From Nitrososphaeria archaeon (GTDB lineage Archaea > Thermoproteota > Nitrososphaeria > Nitrososphaerales > Nitrososphaeraceae), in the NCBI GenBank assembly GCA_021324715.1, contig JAJPIN010000157.1:1-42849 (forward strand): DNA of 42,849 nt. The letters run 5' to 3'. The notes beneath the pieces were generated by a model. It ran no database searches, was not told where the DNA came from, and saw only the letters and a list, made by a program, of their open reading frames with translations. Of this stretch, positions 1 through 6,596 are shown one piece after another (position 1 is the first letter of the stretch; the number at the start of each line of letters is the position of its first letter). A program made the position numbers and the translations under genes.

Positions 1-86
1 ACTTTTCCATCTGGGATGATCCAGTCAGGAAGTCCTAGGTTTGCTTGATCTTCTTTGTTCTTTTTAATACGTATTCCTCTACTCAT
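1..86 (-). CDS. Partial small protein, 3' end outside window
   Basis: Twenty-eight codons are visible, beginning MSRGIRIKKNKEDQ and running off the left edge. The start ATG (86-84) overlaps the TAA of the upstream nuclease gene as TAATG, the usual junction in this genome. The visible part is basic, then contains a GLPDWIIPDGK stretch that I do not recognise. If the window is circular, reading across position 1 into 42849 adds only V-D-N before a TAG, giving a 31-residue protein; that is consistent with circularity but does not prove it. Function unknown. Confidence 0.6.
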   Translation of the reverse strand, partial: MSRGIRIKKNKEDQANLGLPDWIIPDGK

Positions 87-1084
87 TAATCCTCCACTAC
101 TTCAAAGCCATCCCAAATATCTTTTTGTTTAGGCATACCATTTATTAACGTTTGTTCTACTGATTTTGATCCACTCATACATATAGCTTTGTACGCACAA
201 TTGGTGTTATATGCGTTGCAAGCTGAGGGAGCGTTTCGTGTAACTTTTTCTGCTTTCCAATCTTCTAATAATCGATCAGCATCTTTAATAGTTTGAGTTT
301 TCCAATCTTCAATCTGAGAATCAGTAACAACTGTTTGGGCGCGTAGGAACAGGGTTTCCGGGGCATTGTAGATGGTCCATCGATCTTGATTGCTATAAGC
401 TGAACCTTTTGATTTGCCGAATCCTTTAGTAGAAATTCCATCAAAGATTACTTTTGAAATTTTATTATTTCCAGTAATTTCTCTTGCGGCCCACACATAA
501 CCCACTGCTTGATAATTGGGAGTAAGTAGTCCAAGAAATGCGGTGAGATCATATGAGGTCTTACGTTCGAGGACGCCATCAACTAAAAGCCCATCAATAG
601 TGCCCCGATAAAAAACTTCGTGACCCGCAGCAGTTTTTCCTAAAAAGATTTCAAATTTGTGCTCAAAACCGCGATATGGCAATGCATCTGGATGATAATG
701 AAAAGTATACTCAGCTATAAGTGTGAGTGCATGTTTAAGAGAACGTTTTTCATCGGAATCTAGGTTTGAGAGTGCATATTGAGATGCTTCTTCAGCAACT
801 TGGTTAAGAACCTTAAGTAACGGATTTGTTACCAATCGCACATCTGGAACTTGTTTTGCTACTGCGAGAGCTTCAATTTCTTGGTAGGCAGCTTCTTTAG
901 TAGGTAACTCAAAAGATGGGTTTTGTGAAGCAACACCAAATAGTTCGGTTCCTAAGTGGATAAGTGTGCCGAAGTTGAGAGCATCGGTTGCACCACCTTG
1001 GATATTAAGTTTGGAATTAAATATAAATTTTTGAGGACAGAGGCGCCAGAGTGTAAGAGTACTATAATCGATATAAAGTTTCAT
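86..1084 (-). CDS. PD-(D/E)XK nuclease with four-cysteine (Fe-S type) site, Cas4/AddB-like
   Basis: 332 residues. The catalytic core is recognisable: GTLIH around H43, then YRGTIDGLL (D164) followed by LERKTSYD (E173, K175) and a following NYQAVGY (Q192), matching the H-D-ExK-Q order of the PDDEXK_1/RecB-like nuclease family. One cysteine near the N-terminus (C16, in LCPQKF) and three near the C-terminus (C289, C296, C302) give the 1+3 arrangement that holds a 4Fe-4S cluster in Cas4 and AddB-type nucleases. Family knowledge predicts a DNA exonuclease acting in recombination or DNA processing; the ERF annealing protein at 38490-38924 would be its natural partner, although encoded far away on this map (about 5 kb away if the genome is circular). 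Start ATG overlaps the preceding small gene by ATGA. Confidence 0.85.
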   Translation of the reverse strand: MKLYIDYSTLTLWRLCPQKFIFNSKLNIQGGATDALNFGTLIHLGTELFGVASQNPSFELPTKEAAYQEIEALAVAKQVPDVRLVTNPLLKVLNQVAEEASQYALSNLDSDEKRSLKHALTLIAEYTFHYHPDALPYRGFEHKFEIFLGKTAAGHEVFYRGTIDGLLVDGVLERKTSYDLTAFLGLLTPNYQAVGYVWAAREITGNNKISKVIFDGISTKGFGKSKGSAYSNQDRWTIYNAPETLFLRAQTVVTDSQIEDWKTQTIKDADRLLEDWKAEKVTRNAPSACNAYNTNCAYKAICMSGSKSVEQTLINGMPKQKDIWDGFEVVED

Positions 1085-1227
1085 TTAAGTATTTCCTGGC
1101 CGAAATATCCAATAAGGATGAGTGAAATTGAATTAAGTAGTATTAGCACTGTATCTTGAATCACTACCCCCACACCCAAGGCCAAAAGAGAAAAGAGGCC
1201 AAGACCTAATAGAATTTTAGGGTTCAT
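1081..1227 (-). CDS. Small membrane protein (48 aa)
   Basis: Start MNPKILLGLGLFSLL; nearly the whole chain is hydrophobic, in two possible membrane segments (about residues 4-23 and 26-43), ending FGQEILK. Both ends overlap their neighbours by ATGA (1224-1227 and 1081-1084), which is strong support for a real gene. The codons for L-G-V-G-V contain one copy of the genome-wide GTGTGGGGG motif. No family recognised; a membrane micropeptide. Confidence 0.65.
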   Translation of the reverse strand: MNPKILLGLGLFSLLALGVGVVIQDTVLILLNSISLILIGYFGQEILK

Positions 1228-1454
1228 AAAGTTACTTTCGGAGTTTCGATTTTGGGCTCATTCTGCTTTCGTAAGACTTCAGTACGCAATTTGTCAAGAT
1301 CTTCTTTGGTACAAACCTTAGCTAGAAGAAGGACTGCTTCGAGTAAGCATAAGTAATTATCAAGAGCTTTAATAGTCATAGAATGAATTGACAGCTCAGT
1401 TTCTATGGCTTTAAGGCGTTGATGTACTGAAACATTGCGAACAATGTTACTCAT
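1224..1454 (-). CDS. Hypothetical protein, helical (76 aa)
   Basis: Starts MSNIVRNVSVHQRLKAIET. The body is leucine- and glutamate-rich and looks like a helical hairpin or coiled coil, with a proline/threonine C-terminal tail (PKIETPKVTL). It overlaps the upstream gene by 8 nt and the downstream membrane peptide by 4 nt, so it is part of the early minus-strand operon. No function can be assigned. Confidence 0.6.
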   Translation of the reverse strand: MSNIVRNVSVHQRLKAIETELSIHSMTIKALDNYLCLLEAVLLLAKVCTKEDLDKLRTEVLRKQNEPKIETPKVTL

Positions 1455-1656
1455 TTGTTTCTACCTTAGCATCTTTCTTTGGCAATTGCAATACTTTTTC
1501 GATAACTTTTGTTACTGGAATGTTCCATGCTCTTGCTATAGAATCGACTGTGAGTGCTTTAATTTGGTCTTTAGTTCTATAAGCACGCCGCTCTCTGCGC
1601 TCTCTTACAAATGCCTCTTTCTCTTCGTTTAAAAGGCTATTCCAGGGCTTTCTCAT
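1447..1656 (-). CDS. Hypothetical basic/acidic protein (69 aa)
   Basis: Starts MRKPWNSLLNEEKEAFV, followed by an arginine-rich stretch (RERRERRAYR) and a segment SIARAWNIPVTKVIEKV that could be a small DNA-binding helix pair. Overlaps the upstream gene by ATGA at 1653-1656. No family recognised; a nucleic-acid-binding role is only a guess from charge. Confidence 0.6.
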   Translation of the reverse strand: MRKPWNSLLNEEKEAFVRERRERRAYRTKDQIKALTVDSIARAWNIPVTKVIEKVLQLPKKDAKVETNE

Positions 1657-1892
1657 CGATTAAGCTTACCTCGGTTGCCTTTTGCTAACTCGTCTACTAT
1701 AGCCGATAATACGCGAAGTTTCTCTAATTCTAAACCGTACTTTTTTTCTTCATTTTGAACAATACGATTAAGTAAAGTTGTTTCTAACTCTTTAATATAA
1801 TTACGAATTTTGAAAAGTAAATATATTAATGAAACTGATACAATTATACCGAGTCCGAAGGTATCGATTGTGTGGTCCCAGTGCATTTGCAT
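1653..1892 (-). CDS. Membrane-anchored coiled-coil protein (79 aa)
   Basis: An N-terminal membrane segment (about residues 12-27, GLGIIVSVSLIYLLF) is followed by a long charged helix (KELETTLL through LEKLRVLSAIVDELAK). ATG 1892 follows the TAA of the metallopeptidase gene directly; an internal ATG two codons later is an alternative start. The topology resembles small phage membrane proteins with a cytoplasmic helix, but no family is recognised. Confidence 0.6.
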   Translation of the reverse strand: MQMHWDHTIDTFGLGIIVSVSLIYLLFKIRNYIKELETTLLNRIVQNEEKKYGLELEKLRVLSAIVDELAKGNRGKLNR

Positions 1893-2402
1893 TTAATCGT
1901 TTCCAGTCCATGGATGGTCACCATGATAGCACCAGTGTTCGGTTATGTATATTGCGTCTTTGATTATGTCTGCACGACTCATATTGTCATTTTTATGGTT
2001 TGGCATTCCAATGATATGCATAAGTTCATGACCAATGATTCCTTCTCTATAGGCTGCGTCTTTTACCGCAAAGAAATTGTCGCTTAGATAGATTGTGTTT
2101 TCTTCAGTAATTGTGACAGCGTAGTTGTCTTTCATGATGGGGTCTGTTGAGTATGCAAAAAAGACTTCGTTATGTTTAATAAGTACTTTTCTATATCTGG
2201 GATAAGTCTTTCGAAAGTAATTACAATTGATTAGTGTTGTATAGCCTCTGGCATAATCGGTATAAATTTGTTCTGCGTTTGCATAAAGTGGAAGTGGTTT
2301 GGGAGTGATCTCATAGGTTGGCTTTAGTTTGAAATAGATTCCAATACCAAAAACAAGGTTTCCAATAAGGATTAAACTTATAAATTTAAGTTCTTTTTTC
2401 AT
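1893..2402 (-). CDS. Membrane-anchored zinc metallopeptidase (HExxH)
   Basis: 169 residues. An N-terminal hydrophobic segment (about 7-24) should act as a signal anchor, placing the rest outside the cytoplasm. The active-site motif GHELMHIIGMPNH gives H125, E126, H129, conserved G132 and a further H136. Metzincins have HExxHxxGxxH; here the third histidine is one residue later than in that pattern. A conserved M141 following (DNMSRADI) could play the Met-turn, but is close to the motif. Family knowledge predicts a zinc-dependent endopeptidase; the substrate is unknown. ATG 2402 overlaps the TAA of the ribbon-helix-helix gene. It is one of two HExxH proteins in this genome (see 32327-32656). 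Confidence 0.7.
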   Translation of the reverse strand: MKKELKFISLILIGNLVFGIGIYFKLKPTYEITPKPLPLYANAEQIYTDYARGYTTLINCNYFRKTYPRYRKVLIKHNEVFFAYSTDPIMKDNYAVTITEENTIYLSDNFFAVKDAAYREGIIGHELMHIIGMPNHKNDNMSRADIIKDAIYITEHWCYHGDHPWTGND

Positions 2403-2854
2403 TAATTAATTCCGAATTTATCTCGATACTTCTTAATAGCATCTTTTTCTTGAGGAGTAATTTCTTCGTGATATTTAGAGTCTGGGCCAGAGCAATCAGA
2501 GGGACATGTTGCATCATCTCGTCCAGGCGAATGTATTCCCCAACGCTTTTGATCAAGCAAAATGTTATAATGATGCCAATTTCTATATGGATAATCCATT
2601 ATGGCTAGGATATCTTTAGGCCAAGGCATATCCATTTGTTTTAATTGTATTGCGCCTGTAGATTCGACATAGTTTCTTTGTTTTCTTGTATTTTCTAACG
2701 CCTCTGATTCATCTTTTCCAAGAGCCCGAAGTAGTAACTTAGCCACTGCAACTGATAGAGAAATACCTTCCTTTGCTGCTACTCTTTCAACGGCAAATTT
2801 AAGTGGCTCGGACACACATACGGTCATTGTAGTTTTAGGAATTTTCTTTTCCAT
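2402..2854 (-). CDS. Ribbon-helix-helix-type DNA-binding protein with C-terminal extension
   Basis: From ATG 2854 the protein is 150 residues. The first 45 (MEKKIPKTTMTVCVSE, then PLKFAVERVAAKEGISLS and VAVAKLLLRAL) have the strand-helix-helix look of Arc/CopG-family proteins. The rest carries WP, HH and CPSDC elements that I do not recognise. An earlier in-frame start exists, but it would lie inside the promoter (-35 at 2887-2892, -10 at 2864-2869), and ATG 2854 is only 9 nt past the -10, so I chose it. A large inverted repeat lies just upstream (2914-3107) and is a plausible operator. Inferred role: transcription regulator of this arm. Confidence 0.7.
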   Translation of the reverse strand: MEKKIPKTTMTVCVSEPLKFAVERVAAKEGISLSVAVAKLLLRALGKDESEALENTRKQRNYVESTGAIQLKQMDMPWPKDILAIMDYPYRNWHHYNILLDQKRWGIHSPGRDDATCPSDCSGPDSKYHEEITPQEKDAIKKYRDKFGIN

Positions 2855-2863
2855 ATACTTTCG

Positions 2864-2892
2864 ATTCTGAAGCAGTAAGTCTCCTTTGTCAA
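2864..2892 (-). promoter_or_regulatory. Sigma70-type promoter for the ribbon-helix-helix gene, near-leaderless
   Basis: On the minus strand TTGACA (2892-2887), a 17-bp spacer, then CAGAAT (2869-2864). The expected transcription start is about 2857, only 2-4 nt before ATG 2854, so the message would be effectively leaderless. The left arm of the 24-bp inverted repeat begins 22 bp upstream of the -35. Confidence 0.65.
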
Positions 2893-2913
2893 GCCTTATT
2901 TTTAAAATATTCC

Positions 2914-3107
2914 TTATTATAATAGTAACAAGGGTACAGCATAGTTTTGGGGTATTTTCTAGTGGGATCAAAGTGTTGGAAAGTAATTTTGTGAAAACGA
3001 AAAGGGGGGTATAACCAAAAAATATATAATAAAATCAATAACTTACATCTCTCTCTTTCTCATCCCACTTTTTTCACTGTTTGGTACCCTTGTTACTGTT
3101 ATAATAA
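2914..3107. repeat. Nested inverted repeats in a 325-bp gene-free stretch (candidate operator)
   Basis: The stretch 2855-3179 holds no gene. Outer arms of 24 bp (2914-2937 and 3084-3107) are inverted copies matching at 23 of 24 positions; the core is AGTAACAAGGGTAC and its complement GTACCCTTGTTACT, extended by TTATTATAA on the outer side. A second inverted pair, AGTGGGAT (2961-2968) and ATCCCACT (3062-3069), sits inside. The intervening DNA is AT-rich with purine runs. The position just upstream of the promoter of a ribbon-helix-helix gene suggests paired operator sites able to loop, or a large cruciform. Confidence 0.75.
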
Positions 3108-3179
3108 CGAATCTAACAAATAAGTCCAATGACCATATGTGACCATATATACTCAGATCGTTTATATGCGTTTTTATTT

Positions 3180-3419
3180 TTATCGAAATAAGCTTTTTTT
3201 GAGCAATTCTAGATCAATTTCTGAGGCAGAAAGACGCTGGTTAGCGGATACTTTTTTACTTCTGTTATTGTCATCAGCCCCCACACGAAGAACAACTTTG
3301 GATGAGTGCTTTTTGTTATAATAACGAATAAGAATGCGGTAAACTGTAGCTTCGCCGAGTTCTTTTATGAGGTCTTTAATTGAGAGTTTCTTCGATGACT
3401 TTGGTGTGGAAGTCTTCAT
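3180..3419 (-). CDS. Hypothetical basic protein (79 aa), possible DNA-binding
   Basis: Lysine/serine-rich N-terminus (MKTSTPKSSKKLSIKDLI) followed by ELGEATVYRILIRYYNKKH, which looks like a helix-turn-helix-like segment, then a basic tail. R-V-G-A is encoded by one exact CGTGTGGGGGC motif (3277-3287). Overlaps the upstream gene by 44 nt in another frame. Function unknown. Confidence 0.55.
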   Translation of the reverse strand: MKTSTPKSSKKLSIKDLIKELGEATVYRILIRYYNKKHSSKVVLRVGADDNNRSKKVSANQRLSASEIDLELLKKSLFR

Positions 3420-3546
3420 AAAGATGTTCTATGGTCGATACCCAATCATGGGGCTCAACACAAATACGGATGTAATCGCGAGCTACTTCAGGGAGTGTGA
3501 ATAACTTACGTAATATAATTTCTTCATTTTTTATTTCTCGTTTCAT
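3376..3546 (-). CDS. Hypothetical protein (56 aa)
   Basis: Reads MKREIKNEEIILRKLFTL and continues with a helical, slightly acidic chain (PEVARDYIRICVEPHDW) ending HTKVIEETLN. ATG 3546 overlaps the TAA of the upstream gene as TAATG, supporting the call. No family recognised. Confidence 0.6.
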   Translation of the reverse strand: MKREIKNEEIILRKLFTLPEVARDYIRICVEPHDWVSTIEHLYEDFHTKVIEETLN

Positions 3547-3776
3547 TAGTTTATCTCTCTTTCATTAGGTGGTTCATAATCCCAATCTAATGTTCCTGGT
3601 ATTGGAATCAAATGACTAACACCTAAATTTAATGGAAACATGAGCCATAGTCCTTTTTGTCGTGGGTCTGGACAGCTAACTATGTTAATCTCACATGTTA
3701 GTTTTTTACCGGGTTTTAGTTGTTTAAGTAATTCTTTATTAAAAGTAGGAACAATAGTTACTTTTTTTGTTTTCAT
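3546..3776 (-). CDS. Hypothetical beta-rich protein (76 aa)
   Basis: Starts MKTKKVTIVPTFNKELL; alternating hydrophobic pattern (KLTCEINIVS, GLWLMFPLN) suggests a small beta fold, with an acidic proline tail. ATG at 3776 overlaps the TGA of the zinc-ribbon gene upstream. No function assigned. Confidence 0.6.
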   Translation of the reverse strand: MKTKKVTIVPTFNKELLKQLKPGKKLTCEINIVSCPDPRQKGLWLMFPLNLGVSHLIPIPGTLDWDYEPPNEREIN

Positions 3777-4192
3777 GAATTAAACTCCTCTAAATCATCG
3801 CCGCAATCACGACAAATGACATATATTTTGTTTTCTTTCTTTGGATTTCTAATTGGGGTCATTCCAGGAACATGTTGATGAACTCCATAGGCAGTCTTTT
3901 TTGATTGTTTGCTATATGCATGATTGATTAAGTTATAATCCCAACAGTATTGACAATAGAAATCACTAGAATAGATTTCATATGATTTCCATTCGATTCT
4001 ACCGCAACTAGTGCATTTATCTGATGGTATTTGAGTAATTGGATTTTGGTTTTGTTGGTATGAATGATAGCTATCATCACCACTAGCAGAGCATTTAGGA
4101 TTGCCACAGAAGTAATCATCCCGAAGTTTGGTATAGAACCAATAATGAGATGAGCAATAATTACAATTATCTGTTGGCAATGGTTTAGCCAT
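3773..4192 (-). CDS. Multi-zinc-ribbon protein (139 aa)
   Basis: Three or more CxxC-type knuckles are visible: CNYC near residue 10 with CGNPKC near 29-34, CTSCG near 59 with CQYC near 79, and a C-terminal CRDCG near 126 preceded by HQH near 105. The first two are similarly spaced tandem modules, each with aromatic residues between the knuckles. The last module resembles the C-terminal part of the protein at 6612-6839 (H-x-H or HH, then TPI, then CR-x-CG). Probably binds zinc and perhaps nucleic acid or a host protein; the specific role is unknown. Confidence 0.65.
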   Translation of the reverse strand: MAKPLPTDNCNYCSSHYWFYTKLRDDYFCGNPKCSASGDDSYHSYQQNQNPITQIPSDKCTSCGRIEWKSYEIYSSDFYCQYCWDYNLINHAYSKQSKKTAYGVHQHVPGMTPIRNPKKENKIYVICRDCGDDLEEFNS

Positions 4193-4367
4193 TAGACCAG
4201 CCTTTATGATGAATTACTAATGAAACTCCGACTTCAGTATTAACCATATATGTACTTCCCCAATGGTTGTCATTATCGAAGATGTTAAAGAGTACTTGTG
4301 TTGCATCTTTCTTGGTAGGTGTTTTAAAGATAGCTACTTTTGGATATATTTTTGATTTTTCTTTCAT
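4185..4367 (-). CDS. Hypothetical beta-rich protein (60 aa)
   Basis: Starts MKEKSKIYPKVAIFKTP and ends VIHHKGWSNG. Mixed beta pattern with a central VLFNIFDNDNHWGSTY. Lies directly after the PagL-like gene (ATG 4367 adjoins its TAG/TAA) and overlaps the zinc-ribbon gene by 8 nt. No family recognised. Confidence 0.55.
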   Translation of the reverse strand: MKEKSKIYPKVAIFKTPTKKDATQVLFNIFDNDNHWGSTYMVNTEVGVSLVIHHKGWSNG

Positions 4368-4859
4368 TTAGAACTCCAATCCTGATTCAATACCAATGAA
4401 TTCCATACCAATATTACCATTTGAATTGTGAGCTGAACTTATATGGTGAAAAAAGACACCTAATGATATAGAGTTTCTATAAAGACCCGCAGATACATGT
4501 GTAGAGAATTGTAAGTTATTGTCTAGGTATTTATTTTTTGCTGATATGATTGTGAGTCCTTGAGATGCAGATGCATAAAGCCCGAGCTCTGTTTTTATAA
4601 GCAGTGTGGGGGCTAGTGTACCAAAATAGCTGACACCTTCAGTAAGCTCGCTTATAGTTAAGACACCAACTTCGTAATTGAGTTTAAGACAGTTCCATTT
4701 GCTTATTGGAGTAGTTTGTAGGCCAAATGATAAGAATTTGTTACCGCTGTTATCTCCGCGACCATAACCACCTTTAAAGAGGATTGCATTTTGTGCATAT
4801 GCTAAAGATGATGTCATTAATGATACTACTATAATTGTGCTATTTAAGAGTTTTTTCAT
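4368..4859 (-). CDS. PagL-like lipid A 3-O-deacylase (outer-membrane acyloxyacyl hydrolase)
   Basis: 163 residues. A clear signal peptide (MKK, hydrophobic core, cleavage likely after LAYA at residue 22) leads to alternating beta strands ending in a C-terminal aromatic (SGLEF), as in outer-membrane barrels. Near the C-terminus HHISSAHNSNGNIGMEF places H139, S141 and E153; the spacing (+2, +12) is the same as the His126-Ser128-Glu140 triad known for Pseudomonas PagL. The length is also right for PagL (about 150-170). Family knowledge predicts removal of the 3-O acyl chain from lipid A; here it could remodel the surface of the infected cell. SD-like GGAGA precedes ATG 4859. One motif copy encodes A-P-T-L. 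An alternative is an unrelated small barrel that merely resembles PagL. Confidence 0.65.
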   Translation of the reverse strand: MKKLLNSTIIVVSLMTSSLAYAQNAILFKGGYGRGDNSGNKFLSFGLQTTPISKWNCLKLNYEVGVLTISELTEGVSYFGTLAPTLLIKTELGLYASASQGLTIISAKNKYLDNNLQFSTHVSAGLYRNSISLGVFFHHISSAHNSNGNIGMEFIGIESGLEF

Positions 4860-4986
4860 GGACAGTCTCCAATGCTTTCTCTAGTTGTTTTAGGTCTTCA
4901 AATGCGCTTTGTGCTTCGCCTATAATTCTTTGAAGTTTGAACTTTGATTCTCTGATGTATGCCTGAAGTGTTTCTATTCTTACCAT
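4840..4986 (-). CDS. Coiled-coil protein (48 aa)
   Basis: Reads MVRIETLQAYIRESKFKLQ and continues as one amphipathic helix (RIIGEAQSAFEDLKQLEKAL). Overlaps the upstream stop by 7 nt and the PagL-like gene by 20 nt. No function can be assigned. Confidence 0.55.
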   Translation of the reverse strand: MVRIETLQAYIRESKFKLQRIIGEAQSAFEDLKQLEKALETVHEKTLK

Positions 4987-5162
4987 GTATGCCCCCATAC
5001 TTCTAGTTGTTGTTCGTAATATTCTCTTTCTACTAAGATCATTCTAACACATTTCTGGTTTACTTTGTCAACTGATTTGTAACTTCTACAATAGTCTCTA
5101 CTTGCTTTATTTAATTGTCTATACATTTGAATTGTATCTGATGGATATGCGAGATGGTTCAT
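4980..5162 (-). CDS. Hypothetical helical protein (60 aa)
   Basis: Starts MNHLAYPSDTIQMYRQL. Good ribosome site GGAGG 8 nt before ATG 5162. Charged, mostly helical, with two cysteines and a C-terminal WGHTW. The last codons contain a one-mismatch copy of the genome-wide motif (GCCCCCATAC on the plus strand, 4991-5000). Function unknown. Confidence 0.6.
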   Translation of the reverse strand: MNHLAYPSDTIQMYRQLNKASRDYCRSYKSVDKVNQKCVRMILVEREYYEQQLEVWGHTW

Positions 5163-5164
5163 GG

Positions 5165-5281
5165 TTATAGTCCTCCTGGAAAGCCTTGAAAGATGCCTGT
5201 GAGAATGTTTACTAATGCATAAGCTGCGAGTGCAACGAGCGATAGAGCACAGATGATAAGAATTATATAGTATTTAGCCAT
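5165..5281 (-). CDS. Membrane micropeptide (38 aa)
   Basis: MAKYYIILIICALSLVALAA followed by YALVNILTG and a glycine-rich end; a single membrane segment covers residues 5-28. Start overlaps the upstream zinc-ribbon gene by 8 nt, and its 3' end holds the GGAGG ribosome site of the next gene. Function unknown. Confidence 0.55.
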   Translation of the reverse strand: MAKYYIILIICALSLVALAAYALVNILTGIFQGFPGGL

Positions 5282-5447
5282 TTGAAACCTTTCGTTTTGT
5301 TGCACATACTTCACAATGAACTCCTCCAACACAGATGTCAATTAGATAATCTGCTAAGACATCGTGATTTGTTGGGAGACATTTTTTGCAACTAAAATAG
5401 ACTTCTTTTCTTTTACTTGCGACTAGTTTTTTAGTGACAACGTACAT
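5274..5447 (-). CDS. Small zinc-ribbon protein (57 aa)
   Basis: MYVVTKKLVASKRKEVYF, then CKKC (about residues 20-23) and HCEVC (about 44-48), a two-knuckle zinc ribbon with a short acidic helix between. ATG 5447 overlaps the upstream gene. Many such ribbons occur in this genome. Probably zinc-binding; partner unknown. Confidence 0.6.
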   Translation of the reverse strand: MYVVTKKLVASKRKEVYFSCKKCLPTNHDVLADYLIDICVGGVHCEVCATKRKVSNG

Positions 5448-5614
5448 AATGACTCCTTAATTGTAAATAAGCTGCTACTAATTGCGCCCTCTAATACTAG
5501 CTTACGTTTGATTGCATCAGATCTATTAAGTAAGATGCAATGTATTTTGCGTCTACCAGTGAACATATTGAGTTCCCATACTTCATAGCGGACTCCGTTA
5601 TTAATTGATTGCAT
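5423..5614 (-). CDS. Hypothetical protein (63 aa)
   Basis: I start it at ATG 5614 (MQSINNGVRYEVWELNM) because AAGGTGG lies 8 nt upstream; the in-frame extension to 5647 lacks a ribosome site and lies within the upstream zinc-binding gene. Beta-rich with a basic GRRKIHC segment. Overlaps both neighbours. Function unknown. Confidence 0.5.
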   Translation of the reverse strand: MQSINNGVRYEVWELNMFTGRRKIHCILLNRSDAIKRKLVLEGAISSSLFTIKESLCTLSLKN

Positions 5615-5777
5615 TTTCAGCCACCTTTTTGCAATAAGCACATTCATTTAAGAACGAGCCTTGAATTATCTTATATTTTGTTTTGATTCGATTGCCTAAA
5701 TGAGTAGAACATAAAGGAACTAGCTCACTTGAGGTTTCGTCTGCACTTTTAATGATTACTAGGTTATTTGTTTTCAT
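5601..5777 (-). CDS. Small zinc-binding protein (58 aa)
   Basis: MKTNNLVIIKSADETSSE, then LCSTH (about residues 22-26) and CAYCKK (about 46-51): a C-H/C-C zinc site of the treble-clef or ribbon type. Located directly after the 20-residue membrane peptide (TAATATG junction). No specific function recognised. Confidence 0.55.
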   Translation of the reverse strand: MKTNNLVIIKSADETSSELVPLCSTHLGNRIKTKYKIIQGSFLNECAYCKKVAENAIN

Positions 5778-5778
5778 A

Positions 5779-5841
5779 TTAATCCTTAAATAAGATGGTC
5801 ATAATTACTGCGAATATAATTGCTGGTAATGAGATATACAT
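5779..5841 (-). CDS. Membrane micropeptide (20 aa)
   Basis: MYISLPAIIFAVIMTILFKD is a single hydrophobic segment with a charged end. GGGAG lies 8 nt before ATG 5841, and the stop is one base from the next ATG. Short, but the tight packing and ribosome site support translation. Confidence 0.45.
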   Translation of the reverse strand: MYISLPAIIFAVIMTILFKD

Positions 5842-5842
5842 G

Positions 5843-5917
5843 TTATTTGCTCCCTTCATTAATTGCAAGATCTATTGTTGCCCACAGTTCTATTAGTATT
5901 TGTGTTATTGATGTCAT
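5843..5917 (-). CDS. First early minus-strand peptide (24 aa), leaderless
   Basis: MTSITQILIELWATIDLAIN then EGSK. No ribosome site; ATG 5917 is 6 nt past the -10 of the promoter at 5924-5952, so its message should be leaderless. Its last codons carry the ribosome site for the next peptide. May serve mainly to start translation of the early operon. Confidence 0.45.
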   Translation of the reverse strand: MTSITQILIELWATIDLAINEGSK

Positions 5918-5923
5918 GATTAG

Positions 5924-5952
5924 AGAATAACATTGCCGATAAGTCAGTGCAA
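5924..5952 (-). promoter_or_regulatory. Early leftward sigma70-type promoter
   Basis: Minus strand TTGCAC (5952-5947), 17-bp spacer, TATTCT (5929-5924). ATG 5917 follows after 6 nt, so the transcript would begin at about the A of the start codon. It sits at the head of the leftward gene array, where the main early leftward promoter is expected. Confidence 0.6.
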
Positions 5953-6167
5953 GATAAAAAATGTATGGCTTTGTATGGTCATTCTTGAGTCATATTTTTA
6001 TGTATCCCTATTCGTTCGTTGATAGTTGAATTGATGCATTTTTCATGCCATTGTCGTAGCAGACTGAGCATACAAGCGCATCTGCTGCATATCATTCGTA
6101 TCACAATTGGCACAGAATTTGCATTTGGAACTTGTAGCTTTTATCTTTCTGACATTAATGTCTCGGA

Positions 6168-6359
6168 TTAATTACGTATGTAGTGCGACATATGTGACTC
6201 ACCCCCGCCATGGGTGGACCCTATGATGTGTAAGGGTAGTAATAAATGACTAATCTCTCTACGCGCTAACGAAATCACCATTCTAACTATCGAATATAAT
6301 TGATCTTTTTGAGTTATGTAAACTAAGCCGCCCACAAAAATAAAAAACAAAATCCCCAC
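6168..6359 (-). CDS. Doubtful small membrane protein (63 aa, GTG start)
   Basis: From GTG 6359: MGILFFIFVGGLVYITQ gives one membrane segment, followed by a basic chain. A possible promoter TTGTGC (6404-6399), 16 bp, TATTAT (6382-6377) lies upstream, with the GCACAATTT repeat over its -35. Against it: it lies in the control region, is not packed against another gene and its C-terminal half looks unlike a protein. Low confidence. Confidence 0.25.
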   Translation of the reverse strand: MGILFFIFVGGLVYITQKDQLYSIVRMVISLARREISHLLLPLHIIGSTHGGGESHMSHYIRN

Positions 6360-6566
6360 CCAAATTCAAAAAGCCAATAATATCAACCACTTGATGCCGC
6401 ACAATTTCTTGCACAATTTGATGGACTTATTGTCTAAAAAACGCCAGTTTTTTACTATCGATGGTGCATGATGCACAATGGCTTAAGAAAGTAACTAAAT
6501 AGTAGTTATAAATCTAATGACTTAAAAAGTGAGCAGAATTTAATCATGCACTACTGCATTTTTTAT

Positions 6567-6596
6567 TTGAATAGATTCGAGCACTTATGTTATAAT
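6567..6596 (+). promoter_or_regulatory. Early rightward sigma70-type promoter
   Basis: TTGAAT (6567-6572), 18-bp spacer, TATAAT (6591-6596). The expected start is about 6603, giving an 8-10 nt leader before ATG 6612 with no ribosome site. This placement is the reason for preferring ATG 6612 over the in-frame ATG at 6546, which would be upstream of the transcript. Confidence 0.6.

Noticed and set aside
2916..3105. TATAAT boxes inside the inverted repeat arms as promoters
   Set aside because: No acceptable -35 lies 16-18 bp upstream on either strand.
6190..6220. Motif copy in the control region (acccccgcc)
   Set aside because: It lacks ACAC after the C-run and differs at several positions.
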